Shown: positions 14,736 to 23,927 of the stretch, piece after piece
Numbering within the stretch: position 1 is the stretch's first letter
Layout: each line of letters opens with the position of its first letter
Assembly: GCA_013388805.1 (NCBI GenBank)
Contig: JACAEO010000095.1
Location: forward strand, 1 to 34,321
Length of the DNA stretch: 34,321 bases
From: Chloroflexota bacterium
GTDB taxonomy: Bacteria > Chloroflexota > Chloroflexia > Chloroflexales > Chloroflexaceae
Reading direction: 5' to 3'
Made by a program: the position numbers and the translations under genes
The notes under the pieces: model-generated
Databases searched by the model: none
What the model was told of the DNA's origin: nothing
What the model saw: only the letters and a program-made list of their open reading frames with translations

Positions 14736-15856
14736 AAGGCCGCTCGTCCCGCGACCCTGCGGTAGATGGCCAGGGTTTCCTGCGCGGCGCGGCGCCAGGA
14801 GAACGTGGCGGCGTGCTGCGGCCCGCGTTGCACCAACTCGGCCCGGGTCGTCTCGTCATCCCAGAGGCTGGCGATGCGCTCAGCCCAGGCGCCTACGTCC
14901 TGTGGCGGGAGCAGGTAGGCAGCATCGCCCACAACCTCGGGCAGGCTGCTGGTATCAGCTACGATGCTCGGGGCGCCGCAGGCCAGCGCCTCCAGCGCTG
15001 GCAGGCCGAAGCCCTCATAGAGCGAAGGGTTCAGATAGATCCGGCACGCACTGTAGAGCCAGGGCAGGTCCTCGGGGTCAACAGCGCCAAGAAAGTGCAC
15101 CACCTCGCCCAGGCCCAGCGTGCCCACCAGGGCATAGATGGGCTCATCGAGCCAGCCGCGGCTGCCCGCTACCACCAGGCGGTAGCCAGCCCTGGGCCGG
15201 CGGTCGCGGCAGATGCGCAGTGCGCGGAGAAGCGTCTCGAGGTTCTTGCGTGGCTCGACCGTGCTGACGAAGAGCAGGAACCCACCTGCTGTCAGTACTT
15301 GTCCGTTGATGATGCGCTGCTCGCCTGCAGCCAGGTTGAGCGGCGCGAAGCGCGGGTCAGCCGCCTCGTAGACCACGTCGATGCGCTCGGGCGGCAGGTC
15401 GAGCAGCTTCACGATATCCGCGCGTGTGGCTTCCGAGACGGTGATCACCGCGTCGGCATCGTGCACGGCCGCGTGCACCTGGCCGTAGAAGCGTCGTGCC
15501 TCGGCATCCAGGATCTCGGGGAAATGGAGGAACGCCAGGTCGTGGACGGTAACGACCGCCGGGCAGGGGCGACGCCGTGGCGCAATGAAGTCCGGGCAGT
15601 GCAACAATGCAAGGCGGCGGGGCAGTAGTTCGACCGGCAGGCTCCACGCTTCGAAGCGGTTGTGCGGGGGCGTGAAGAGCGTGGCGCGCTCGACATTGGG
15701 AGCGATGACCAGTGGGCGGCGCTGACTGTGGTGCTGGAGGGCAACGAACGTCTCGCTGCGGGCCTCCGCGGCGAGGGCGGCAAGCAACTGGCGGGTGTAC
15801 TGCGCAATCCCGCCCTGGCGATAGGCGTTGAGGCGGGCATCAATCCCGATGCGCAT
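14717..15856 (-). CDS. GT4-family (GT-B) glycosyltransferase
   Basis: 379-aa cytoplasmic or membrane-associated glycosyltransferase of the GT4 type, which moves a sugar from a nucleotide donor to a growing glycan with retention of configuration. The start MRIGIDARLN and GGIAQYTRQLL are typical of the N-terminal acceptor domain, and VTVHDLAFLHFPE is another GT4 block. The donor domain has FVSTVEPRKNLETLL, RLVVAGSRGW and the E-x7-E motif in YEGFGLPALEAL. The last few residues (about GEHGR) and the stop codon come from the dispersed 39-bp repeat, so the original C-terminus may have been different. It follows the metallohydrolase by 42 nt in the same direction. Confidence 0.93.
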   Translation of the reverse strand: MRIGIDARLNAYRQGGIAQYTRQLLAALAAEARSETFVALQHHSQRRPLVIAPNVERATLFTPPHNRFEAWSLPVELLPRRLALLHCPDFIAPRRRPCPAVVTVHDLAFLHFPEILDAEARRFYGQVHAAVHDADAVITVSEATRADIVKLLDLPPERIDVVYEAADPRFAPLNLAAGEQRIINGQVLTAGGFLLFVSTVEPRKNLETLLRALRICRDRRPRAGYRLVVAGSRGWLDEPIYALVGTLGLGEVVHFLGAVDPEDLPWLYSACRIYLNPSLYEGFGLPALEALACGAPSIVADTSSLPEVVGDAAYLLPPQDVGAWAERIASLWDDETTRAELVQRGPQHAATFSWRRAAQETLAIYRRVAGRAALGEHGR

Positions 15857-15898
15857 GCGCAGATCAGAGCGGCGAGGCTGCGCCAGGTGGTGCGCGCC

Positions 15899-16657
15899 TC
15901 ACAGCTCGACAGTCACCTCCAGGCCATCGTAGGCGAACTCGACGCCAGGGGGCAGGCTCGTGCCGGTGGCGTGGTCGATGCCATGGGTCATGTGCACCAG
16001 GTAGGCGCGGCGCGGGCCTAAGGCTGCGATCACGTCGAGCGCCTGGGCAAGGGTGTAGTGGGTCGGATGCGGCTCGTGGCGCAGTGCATTGAGGACGAGC
16101 ACGTCGAGGTCCTTTAAGACGGCCCAGGAGGCGGGCGGGATACTGCTGGCGTCGGTGACGTAGCCGAGACCGCCCACGCGATAGCCGGTGATCGTCCAGG
16201 TGCCGTGGAGCACATCGAAGGGCCGGATGGCCAGATCGCCGACCAGGAAGGGCCGGTCGGTGGGCCGCAGGTCGAGGCTCGGGCGCGTCGAGCCGGCCGA
16301 GGTTTCATTAAATGCGTAGGCAAAGCGCTCACGGACCTCGCTCAGCGTGCGGTCACTGCCGTACACGGGCACACAGCCGCGGTGGAAGCAGAGCGGACGC
16401 AGATCGTCGAGGCCGGCGACGTGGTCGAAGTGCGAGTGCGTGAGCAGCACCGCATCCAGGTGGGTGAGCCGGGCGGCCAGCGCCTGGGCCCGGAAGTCCG
16501 GCCCGGCGTCGATCAGGATCGTCGTATCAGCCGTGCGCAGCAGAGCCGAGGTGCGCATGCGGCGATTCCGCGGGTCGGCTGAGGTGCAAACACTGCAGCT
16601 GCAGCCGATCACCGGAACGCCCATCGAGGTGCCAGTACCGAGAAAGCGTAGCTGCAT
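15899..16657 (-). CDS. PhnP-like MBL-fold metal-dependent hydrolase
   Basis: 252-aa metallo-beta-lactamase-fold hydrolase of the PhnP type (phosphodiesterases such as the phosphoribosyl cyclic phosphodiesterase). The first block FLGTGTSMGVPVIGC is followed by Cys19, Cys21 and Cys24, which in PhnP relatives help hold a structural zinc. The active site is clear: THSHFDH gives His74, His76, Asp78 and His79, with later VTDAS and HMTHGIDH supplying the other ligands. No phosphonate genes are nearby, so the substrate is open. It is first in a probable operon with the GT4 gene and has a strong extended -10 upstream. Confidence 0.9.
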   Translation of the reverse strand: MQLRFLGTGTSMGVPVIGCSCSVCTSADPRNRRMRTSALLRTADTTILIDAGPDFRAQALAARLTHLDAVLLTHSHFDHVAGLDDLRPLCFHRGCVPVYGSDRTLSEVRERFAYAFNETSAGSTRPSLDLRPTDRPFLVGDLAIRPFDVLHGTWTITGYRVGGLGYVTDASSIPPASWAVLKDLDVLVLNALRHEPHPTHYTLAQALDVIAALGPRRAYLVHMTHGIDHATGTSLPPGVEFAYDGLEVTVEL

Positions 16658-16708
16658 GACTCCGCGGGGCTCAGCAGGTGGACGACGCGCCGCCCGCGCC
16701 GTACGCTG

Positions 16709-16717
16709 ATTATAGCA
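16709..16717 (-). promoter_or_regulatory. Extended -10 promoter of the metallohydrolase-GT operon
   Basis: The minus strand reads TGCTATAAT, a perfect extended -10, about 50 nt before the ATG. The -35 region is weak. Confidence 0.6.
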
Positions 16718-16781
16718 TATCCACTGTCGCTTCCTCTTGCTGGTGTAGCTACGTGGTGCGCTCGTACGGCCCGCTGGGTAC

Positions 16782-16808
16782 TTGACAAAAGTGTTAGACA
16801 GTTATAAC
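16782..16808 (+). promoter_or_regulatory. Candidate promoter of the sensor kinase gene
   Basis: A perfect TTGACA (16782-16787) and TATAAC (16803-16808) are separated by 15 bp, shorter than ideal. Such spacing often needs an activator. Transcription would begin near 16815, giving a leader of about 125 nt. Confidence 0.5.
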
Positions 16809-16809
16809 C

Positions 16810-16830
16810 AACGTCCTATTGATCGACGTT
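16810..16830. promoter_or_regulatory. Inverted repeat at the predicted start point (possible operator)
   Basis: AACGTC and GACGTT flank a 9-nt centre, right after the -10 of the sensor kinase promoter. The position suits a repressor site or a 5' RNA hairpin. It is a short match and could be chance. Confidence 0.3.
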
Positions 16831-16940
16831 ACCTGTGAACCTATACTCATGGATAGACCGCGCAGGATCAGCCAGGTGCTGGCATCCCTGCAACGGGTAC
16901 GGGCGCCGGGCATGGCTTGCCAGCGCCGGGGTAGACGACG

Positions 16941-19202
16941 ATGTATCGGTTGTGGAAAGAGCTGAACTCACAGCTCCGCTACCAGATTATCTTCCCCTTC
17001 TTGCTGCTGACCCTGATCGTGGCAGTGGCCGGGGGCCTCGTTGTCTTCTATCTGGTCGGCCAGTCGCTGCAGGAGCGCTTCGACAACCAGCTGGCCAGTG
17101 TTACACGATCGGCCAACGACGCGCTGACCAGCCAGGAGCAGGCCAATCTCCAGTTTCTGCGCGAGGTCGCCTTCGCCCTGCCCAATGAGACGACCAGGGC
17201 ACCGGCCGTGGCCTACGCGCTCGCCCGCCGTGATGCTGACGGGCTGGCCCGGGCCCTCGACCCCTTCTTCCGCGTTGGCGCCAGCCGCAATGGGGTACGG
17301 CTCGATCGGATGATCGCCTTCGACCGCAGCGGGATGACGCTGGCCGACTTCGAGCGCTCGACCGAGGCCCTCACTGACGACTACCTCGTCCACCCCGCGC
17401 TCGATCTGCGTGGCGCCTGGTTCACCGACCGGGTGCTCAGTGGTGTGGCCGACGACCAGGGAGATAAATACGCCGGCCTGATCCAGTTCGCCGATACCAA
17501 CACGCTCTACTTTGCCACGATTGCGCCAGTGCGGGCGGGCGATGAGGTCGTGGGCGGGCTGATCGCCGCGATGCGCGTGGATAGCCTCCTCGCGACCATG
17601 GCGGCCCGCTCGCAGGCCGCGGGGATCACCCTCTACGACGAGGCCGGTCGCGTCGTCAGTACGACCTTCGACACAACCAATGATGGCACTGTGCCGCCGA
17701 TGAGCCTCGAACTCTTGAGCAAGTTCGAGGCCGGGGCCGATCCGCTGACCAGCGCCCTGTTCAGCAAAGAGACGATCGGCGGCCGCGAGTTTCAGTTTGC
17801 CTACGTGCCCCTGATCATCCGGGGCAGCAGTGTCGGTATCCTGGCACCCGCCCTCTCGCGGGACTACGTGATGGACACGTGGAACAGCACGCTCGGTCCG
17901 ATCGTGACCCTGATCGTCGTGCTGTCGCTGGTGATCATCGTCGCCGGGATCAGCATCGCGCGGCTGATCACCCGGCCCCTTGAAGAACTGGCGGCCACGG
18001 CCAAGGCGATCAGCAGCGGTGAGACCCATCGCCGCGCGTATATCATTTCTGAGAACGAGATCGGCCAGCTGGCCAATTCCTTCAACCAGATGACCGAGTA
18101 CCTCGTGCGGCTCTATGGCCAGGTCCAGTCGGAGGCCAGTCAGCGCGCCGCCATCGTCGAGAGCATCACCGACGGCATCGTGGTGGTCGATGACCTGGGC
18201 AATGTTAAGCTGATCAACCGGGCAACCCGGCGCTTGATGGGCCTCAGCGATGATGCCACGCCGCCGGCGAAGCTCAGCGACATCCCGCTCAACCGGCTCG
18301 TTGAAGGCGTGCCCGGCTTCGGCTCGCAGCGGGCCAGTGATCTCTACACGCTCGGCGAGTATATCGTACGTGCCTCGATCGCTCCGGTGATTGCCAGCGA
18401 TGGCACCCGCTCGGGCTATGTCTGCCTGCTGCAGGACATGACCGCCGAGGTCACCGTCGATCGGGCGAAGACGAATTTCATCGGCACCATCTCGCACGAG
18501 TTGCGCACGCCGCTGACCGTGATCCGGGGCAATGCCGATGTGCTGCTGCGCGGACTGGCCGGCACCATCGACGAAGAACAGCGCGTCTTCGTCGACTCGA
18601 TCCGCCACCACGCGAACAATATGACCGGCCTGGTCAACAATGTGATCATCATCGCGAACCTCGACTCCGGCACGCTCAGCACCGACCTCGAGCCGATGGA
18701 CCTGGCACGCCCGATCGGCGAAGCAGCTTTCCCGCTGCAGAGCCAGATCAAGGCCAAGGGCCTGACGCTGACCATCGATGTCGCGGCGGATCTGCGCCCG
18801 GTGCTCGGCGACTACGACCAGGTCCGGCAGATCATCTACCAGCTGCTGGACAATGCGCGTCGCTACACCGCCACGGGAGGTATTACCATCCGGGCACATG
18901 ATTGCGGTGATCACGTGCGCGTCGAGGTTGAGGATACTGGCCGGGGTATTCCCCCGGACATGCAGGAACAGGTTTTCGAGCGCTTCATTCGCGGTGACGG
19001 TACCAGCGAGGGCATCAATTCTACGGAGCGCGGCATCGGGCTCGGCCTGGCGATCTGCAAGCAACTCGTCGAGCGCCAGGGCGGAACGATCGGCGTGACC
19101 AGCGTCCCGGGGCAGGGCAGCACATTCTACTTCACACTCCGCTACGCCAATGACACCACGAGCCCTGAAAACTCTTCGACCCCGTTGGCTGCGGCTGCCT
19201 GA
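16941..19202 (+). CDS. Membrane sensor histidine kinase (CACHE-like, HAMP, PAS)
   Basis: 753-aa transmembrane sensor kinase. Helix 1 (about 17-41) and helix 2 (about 319-344) bracket a roughly 275-residue extracellular region that looks like a double-CACHE sensor. A HAMP domain (about 341-395), a PAS domain (about 405-500), the HisKA helix with H519 in ISHELRTPLTVIRGNAD, and a HATPase domain with LLDNARRY, DTGRGI and GIGLGLAICKQLV follow. No response regulator lies next to it. Its last 53 nt overlap the start of the giant Calx-beta gene in another frame, so the two are cotranscribed and probably translationally coupled. Confidence 0.94.
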   Translation: MYRLWKELNSQLRYQIIFPFLLLTLIVAVAGGLVVFYLVGQSLQERFDNQLASVTRSANDALTSQEQANLQFLREVAFALPNETTRAPAVAYALARRDADGLARALDPFFRVGASRNGVRLDRMIAFDRSGMTLADFERSTEALTDDYLVHPALDLRGAWFTDRVLSGVADDQGDKYAGLIQFADTNTLYFATIAPVRAGDEVVGGLIAAMRVDSLLATMAARSQAAGITLYDEAGRVVSTTFDTTNDGTVPPMSLELLSKFEAGADPLTSALFSKETIGGREFQFAYVPLIIRGSSVGILAPALSRDYVMDTWNSTLGPIVTLIVVLSLVIIVAGISIARLITRPLEELAATAKAISSGETHRRAYIISENEIGQLANSFNQMTEYLVRLYGQVQSEASQRAAIVESITDGIVVVDDLGNVKLINRATRRLMGLSDDATPPAKLSDIPLNRLVEGVPGFGSQRASDLYTLGEYIVRASIAPVIASDGTRSGYVCLLQDMTAEVTVDRAKTNFIGTISHELRTPLTVIRGNADVLLRGLAGTIDEEQRVFVDSIRHHANNMTGLVNNVIIIANLDSGTLSTDLEPMDLARPIGEAAFPLQSQIKAKGLTLTIDVAADLRPVLGDYDQVRQIIYQLLDNARRYTATGGITIRAHDCGDHVRVEVEDTGRGIPPDMQEQVFERFIRGDGTSEGINSTERGIGLGLAICKQLVERQGGTIGVTSVPGQGSTFYFTLRYANDTTSPENSSTPLAAAA

Positions 19203-22200
19203 CCGTCGGGCGCTCTCACGCCCACTGCCCTGGCTCATCCTGCTGGCCCTCATCACCGTGCTGATCGGCGTTACGATCATTGCTCGTATTGCGCTGGATC
19301 TGGCCTCGCCTGACATGGCCCGCTACGCGGGTGATGTCACCTCGCGCGGGCGGGCCGACTATGGCTTCTGGCCAGGCGGCCCGCGCATCCCGCCGATCAA
19401 CCCGGAGGCGATCGCCGCAGCCGAGCGTGACCGGCCCGCCATGAGCCCGTCCGGCGAGCCGCAGCCGCCCGATAGTGTGCCGCTCGTGGTTGTCGCCGTG
19501 ATGACGCCCAGCCCCACACCCACCACTGAGGCGCCCTCACCCACTCCAACCACAACCCGGACCGCCGCGCCGACCGAGGCGCCAGCGACGCTCACGCCAG
19601 ACCCAACGGCAACGCTTGCCCCGCGGCGGGCGCCGACGAATGGCCCGCTGGCGGTCGCCACGTCACTGCCAACCGCCACGACCCAGCCGCCGCCCTCCGC
19701 AACGCCGGTATCCGAACCGGGTAACCCTCCTCCGGCGACCGCGCGCCCGACCAATCCGCCGGCGCCGACCAGTACGCCGGCGCCAACCAGTACGCCCGTG
19801 CCGACCAGTACGCCCGTGCCGACCAGCACCCCGGCGGCGACCAGCACGCCCGTCCCGCCAACTGCCACGCCAACCGCGACCAGCACGCCCGTGCCGCTCC
19901 CAGTGGAACTGAGCTTCGCTGCCACCACACTGATCGCCAGTGAGGCCCAGGGCCAGGCCACGGTCGAGGTGCGCTTGAACCGGCCCGCGCCAAATACCGT
20001 CAGCGTTGCCTATAACACGGGCGGCGGCACTGCCACACCTAATGCCGACTATCGCCCCGCGAACGGCACACTCAGCTTTCCCCCGGGCACGCTCACGCGG
20101 TCATTTACGATCGAGATCCTGCGCGACGACCTGAATGAGCTAGATGAGAGCCTGGAGATCCGGCTCAGTGCGCCGACCAACGCCGTGATCATCGGGGCAA
20201 ACGTCGCGACGCTGACGATTACCGATAGCGATGCCCCTCCGATCGTGCGCTTTGCCGGCGAGCGCCGCACCCTCGCCGAGGGTGCTGGCTCGGCCGCCCT
20301 GTCGATTGAATTGAACCAGCCAGGTGCGATCGATGTGGTCGTGCCATACGTGGTGAGCGGTAGCGCCGGGACTGCCGACCACAATCTGCGCCCGGGGGCC
20401 GTGCTCATCCCGGCTGGCGCGACCAGCGCCCGGCTGCGTTTCACCATTATCGACGACAGGATCGATGAGGACGACGAACAGATCGTCGTCACCCTCGGCA
20501 CACCATCCAATGCCAGCCCTGGCAGCCCCTCCGTCTACCTGTTCACCATCGTTGATGACGATACCGCGGGGGTCGCCCTCAGCCGCACCGCCATGGATCT
20601 CGCCGAGGGTGCGGCGGCAACCTATACCGTGGCGCTGGAGAGCGAACCGATTGCGCCCGTCACCATCCGTCTACGCCCCGACCAGCAACTCGCGGTCACG
20701 CCCACGACGCTGGTGTTTACTCCCGAGGACTGGAACCGCGCCCAGACGGTTACCGTCACCGCCCTGGACGATAATGTGGACGAGCCTGACCCGCATCCTG
20801 GCCGGCTCAGCCACGAAGTGATCAGTAACGATGCCAACTACGCCGGCCTTGCCGTCAGCGCGCTGGTGGTGGCGATCGAGGATAACGACACGGCTGGCGT
20901 GAGCTTTAGCCAGACGAGTTTCACCCTGGCGGAGGGCGAAGCGACCGCGTATACGGTTGTACTGGAGAGTGAGCCAACCGCCCCCGTGACGATCACGCTG
21001 ACCCCGGATACGCAGGTCGAGGTGACGCCCCGCACGCTGGTGTTCACTCCGACAACCTGGCGTACGCCGCAAACGGTGCGACTCACCGCAATCGACGATA
21101 CGGTGGACGAGGGCACGGCGCACCCCGGCCAGGTCACCCACCAGATTGAGAGTGCCGATGGCTTCTATGCGGACCTGAACATTGCCCCGGTCACCGTCTC
21201 GATCCTCGACAACGATCAGGCTGGCCTGGTGGTCGACCCTGTGGCCCTGAGCCTCACCGAGGCAGCAGGGCCGTCGCAGGCTGCCACCTACACGATGCGG
21301 CTGAGCAGCCAGCCAACCGCGCCGGTCGTGGTTGCCCTGCGCTTCGACCAGGAGGTGACGCTGAACGGCCGGGCTACCGGTTCATTGAACCTGAGCTTCA
21401 CGCCGCTGACCTGGAACACGCCACAGATCGTGACCGTGCGCGCCGTGGACGACGAGGTTGACGAAGACGGCGATCGCCCGCCGCTCCAGCCGAATACGAC
21501 CCCGCACATCAGCCGTATCGCACATACCACCTCGAGCGCCGATCCGTTCTACAACCGCAACGAGCCCGACTTGCGCCCGGTGGTGACGGTGAGCATCACC
21601 GACAATGATACGGCACAGCTCCTGCTGACGATGAGTAGCCTGACGATCACCGAGGGGCAGGCAGGCAGCTACAGCATCCGTCTGGCAAGCCAGCCGCGCG
21701 CCCCGGTGACGGTGCAGCTGGACGAACAGTCTGACGGGCTGCTCAGCCTCAGCCCCAGGACCCTGACCTTCGACGCAAGCAGCTGGAGTGTGCCGCAACT
21801 CGTGACGGCGGGGGTCGCTGATGACGACACAGACATCCCCTATCCGACGGAGCGGATCACCCACACGGTCACCAGCGCAGACCCGGCATACGATGCGCTT
21901 GCCGCCGGCAGCGTGGTGGTCCGGGTGATCGACAACGACTCGGCAGGGATCCTGCTCTCAACCAGCACCCTTACGATGACCGAGGGGCTGTCCACAACCT
22001 ATACGGTGCGCCTGGCAACCCAGCCAACGCGACCTGTCACCCTCGCGCTGGCTGCGACCGGACCGATCACCGTCACGCCAGCGGCACTGGCCTTTGATCC
22101 TGCGAACTGGTACCGGGCGCAACTGGTCACCATCACCAGCCCCGCCGACGACGTGGACGCCCCCGATGCAACAGTAACGATCAGCCACAGCGCAACCAGC

Positions 22201-23865
22201 GATGATCCGGGCTACGCCGCCGTGGCCAGCAGAACGTTGACCGTGACCGTGCAGGACGACGACGAAGCAGGCCTCGTTGTCTCATCGCCGTCGGGCTGGA
22301 CGACCAGCGAAGCTGGCGGGTCGGTCAGCTTCACGGTGCGCTTGCGGAGCCAGCCGCCTGCTCCGGTGCAGGTGTCGGTGACCACGAGTGACCCCGGCGA
22401 GGCGGTGGTCAGTTCCCCCACGCTCCCGCTGGTCTTCGACGCGACAAACTGGAACCTGCCCGTTTCGGTGACGGTCACGGGGGTCGCCGACGGGCTACGC
22501 GATGGGCCTGTTCCCTACGCAGTGTATGTGACCGTCGATCCAGGTTCCGGCTATGGACAACCCGGCGCGGTGACCGAGATCCGGCTCACCAATCTGAATG
22601 AGGACCGGGTGGGGGTGCGTTTTGCGGCCGGCGACGTTCTGGTCAGCGAGGCGGTCGGGGAAGCGCGACTCACCGCCCGGCTTGCGCAGTCGCTGACCTA
22701 CACCGTGACGGCCGGCTACGAGACGTTCCCCGGCACAGCGACGCCGGACGAGGACTACACGCCGGTTAGCGGTCTGCTAACCTTTGCCCCGGGCGAGGTG
22801 ACCCAGACGGTGACCCTGCCGCTCCTCGACAACGATGCCACCGCCGAGGAGCGTTATGAGACGCTATCGCTGCTCTTGCTCCCCGGCGACGGCACGGAAC
22901 TGGCCCCTCCGGCGCTGGTCACGGTGCTGATCGAGGAGGACGGCGTCGCATCACCGCTGGCGTCGCCCCAATTCCTCGTCACTGCCGGGCCACTCCAGCC
23001 ACCCCGCGCCGGCACCTGGTACACCAGCGCCATTGAAGGTGGCGCAGGGGGCGCCAACTTCGTGCAGATCGCGGTGCCATGCAGCTGGCCCGCCGGACAG
23101 CCATTGACCGTGGAGCTGTGGAGCGCGGCCATTCACTACGGCGCCGGCGCAGGTGCTGATCAGGTCGATCCGGACGCGGCAGACGGGCCGAATGAGACGC
23201 GGTTCACGCTCTACGATACGGGGAGCAGCGTTGCCCCCGGCACCGCCACGGTCACCCCGGGTGGATCTGGCGCGCTCATCACACAGACCTACACCGCCAC
23301 CACCGCCAGCGAGGTCTGGGCGCCCATGTTCACGATCGCTGCGCCGCAAGCCTGTGGGCGCTACCTGCTGAGCAGCCAGACCGATGGCGATGACGACAAC
23401 TTCTGGGCGGTGCGTGCCGGCTACGACGACGATGGGCTGCCTGGCACCGAACCGCTGGCAGAACTGCCAGATGGCGAGCGGGTGCGTATCGGTACGCTGC
23501 TGAGCAGTGTCGAACTGCACGGGGCGACAGATGCACAGGTGTGCCTGACCGCGTGGGTCGCCGTTGCCCCGGGCAGCGCCGAGCTGCGCCTGCGCAACTT
23601 CGACCTCGATCCCGAACTGGGCGGGCCGGGCATGAGTGGGTTGCGTGTGTATGCTCCGGGCCAGTTGTACGACCCGTGGGGTCGATCGGGGGGTGTGGCG
23701 GCGAACCTCTCGGGTGATGGCACGTGGGCGGAGGACAGCTTCCTCACCCCGGAGGCCGGCTGGTGGCGCGTGGTCGTGTGTACCAGCGGCAGCAACCGTT
23801 TCGCGCTGGAGGCGACCGGCGACGGGGTGGTGTTGCCGCTGCGCTATGATGCGCCCTACCCTTGA
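19150..23865 (+). CDS. Giant Calx-beta-repeat surface protein
   Basis: 1571-aa membrane-anchored surface protein. A basic cytoplasmic tail and one helix (about 25-49) lead out to a Thr/Pro-rich stalk (about 117-250). Two Calx-beta domains follow (about 252-360 and 365-472). Then six related modules begin near residues 473, 582, 691, 822, 932 and 1040, mostly 108-114 residues each. They share an early L-EG--TYTV strand, APV, a VTP--L-F---W---Q-VTV core and an acidic D-D junction. A seventh, classical Calx-beta domain (from 1154) has GTATPDEDY. Acidic loops suggest Ca2+ binding. The C-terminal 300 residues (about 1270-1571, six Cys) match nothing I know. The ATG at 19150 is the only start that keeps the helix. 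Probably an adhesin or sheath fibre. Confidence 0.9.
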   Translation: MTPRALKTLRPRWLRLPDRRALSRPLPWLILLALITVLIGVTIIARIALDLASPDMARYAGDVTSRGRADYGFWPGGPRIPPINPEAIAAAERDRPAMSPSGEPQPPDSVPLVVVAVMTPSPTPTTEAPSPTPTTTRTAAPTEAPATLTPDPTATLAPRRAPTNGPLAVATSLPTATTQPPPSATPVSEPGNPPPATARPTNPPAPTSTPAPTSTPVPTSTPVPTSTPAATSTPVPPTATPTATSTPVPLPVELSFAATTLIASEAQGQATVEVRLNRPAPNTVSVAYNTGGGTATPNADYRPANGTLSFPPGTLTRSFTIEILRDDLNELDESLEIRLSAPTNAVIIGANVATLTITDSDAPPIVRFAGERRTLAEGAGSAALSIELNQPGAIDVVVPYVVSGSAGTADHNLRPGAVLIPAGATSARLRFTIIDDRIDEDDEQIVVTLGTPSNASPGSPSVYLFTIVDDDTAGVALSRTAMDLAEGAAATYTVALESEPIAPVTIRLRPDQQLAVTPTTLVFTPEDWNRAQTVTVTALDDNVDEPDPHPGRLSHEVISNDANYAGLAVSALVVAIEDNDTAGVSFSQTSFTLAEGEATAYTVVLESEPTAPVTITLTPDTQVEVTPRTLVFTPTTWRTPQTVRLTAIDDTVDEGTAHPGQVTHQIESADGFYADLNIAPVTVSILDNDQAGLVVDPVALSLTEAAGPSQAATYTMRLSSQPTAPVVVALRFDQEVTLNGRATGSLNLSFTPLTWNTPQIVTVRAVDDEVDEDGDRPPLQPNTTPHISRIAHTTSSADPFYNRNEPDLRPVVTVSITDNDTAQLLLTMSSLTITEGQAGSYSIRLASQPRAPVTVQLDEQSDGLLSLSPRTLTFDASSWSVPQLVTAGVADDDTDIPYPTERITHTVTSADPAYDALAAGSVVVRVIDNDSAGILLSTSTLTMTEGLSTTYTVRLATQPTRPVTLALAATGPITVTPAALAFDPANWYRAQLVTITSPADDVDAPDATVTISHSATSDDPGYAAVASRTLTVTVQDDDEAGLVVSSPSGWTTSEAGGSVSFTVRLRSQPPAPVQVSVTTSDPGEAVVSSPTLPLVFDATNWNLPVSVTVTGVADGLRDGPVPYAVYVTVDPGSGYGQPGAVTEIRLTNLNEDRVGVRFAAGDVLVSEAVGEARLTARLAQSLTYTVTAGYETFPGTATPDEDYTPVSGLLTFAPGEVTQTVTLPLLDNDATAEERYETLSLLLLPGDGTELAPPALVTVLIEEDGVASPLASPQFLVTAGPLQPPRAGTWYTSAIEGGAGGANFVQIAVPCSWPAGQPLTVELWSAAIHYGAGAGADQVDPDAADGPNETRFTLYDTGSSVAPGTATVTPGGSGALITQTYTATTASEVWAPMFTIAAPQACGRYLLSSQTDGDDDNFWAVRAGYDDDGLPGTEPLAELPDGERVRIGTLLSSVELHGATDAQVCLTAWVAVAPGSAELRLRNFDLDPELGGPGMSGLRVYAPGQLYDPWGRSGGVAANLSGDGTWAEDSFLTPEAGWWRVVVCTSGSNRFALEATGDGVVLPLRYDAPYP
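19761..19850 (+). repeat. 18-bp tandem repeat in the stalk region
   Basis: Five 18-bp units close to CGCCGACCAGTACGCCCG encode a PTSTPx hexapeptide repeat inside the Calx-beta protein's stalk. Repeat number is likely to vary between strains, changing stalk length without a frameshift. Confidence 0.8.
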
Positions 23866-23927
23866 GTGGACAGAACCTCTGCAACGCTAGTAGCGCGCAT
23901 ACATGCTGGGATCGTGGGCGGGCCGCC

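Noticed and set aside
16968-19316. 782-codon open frame opposite the sensor kinase
   Set aside because: Shadow of the kinase gene; composition is Arg/His/Gly-rich with no motif.
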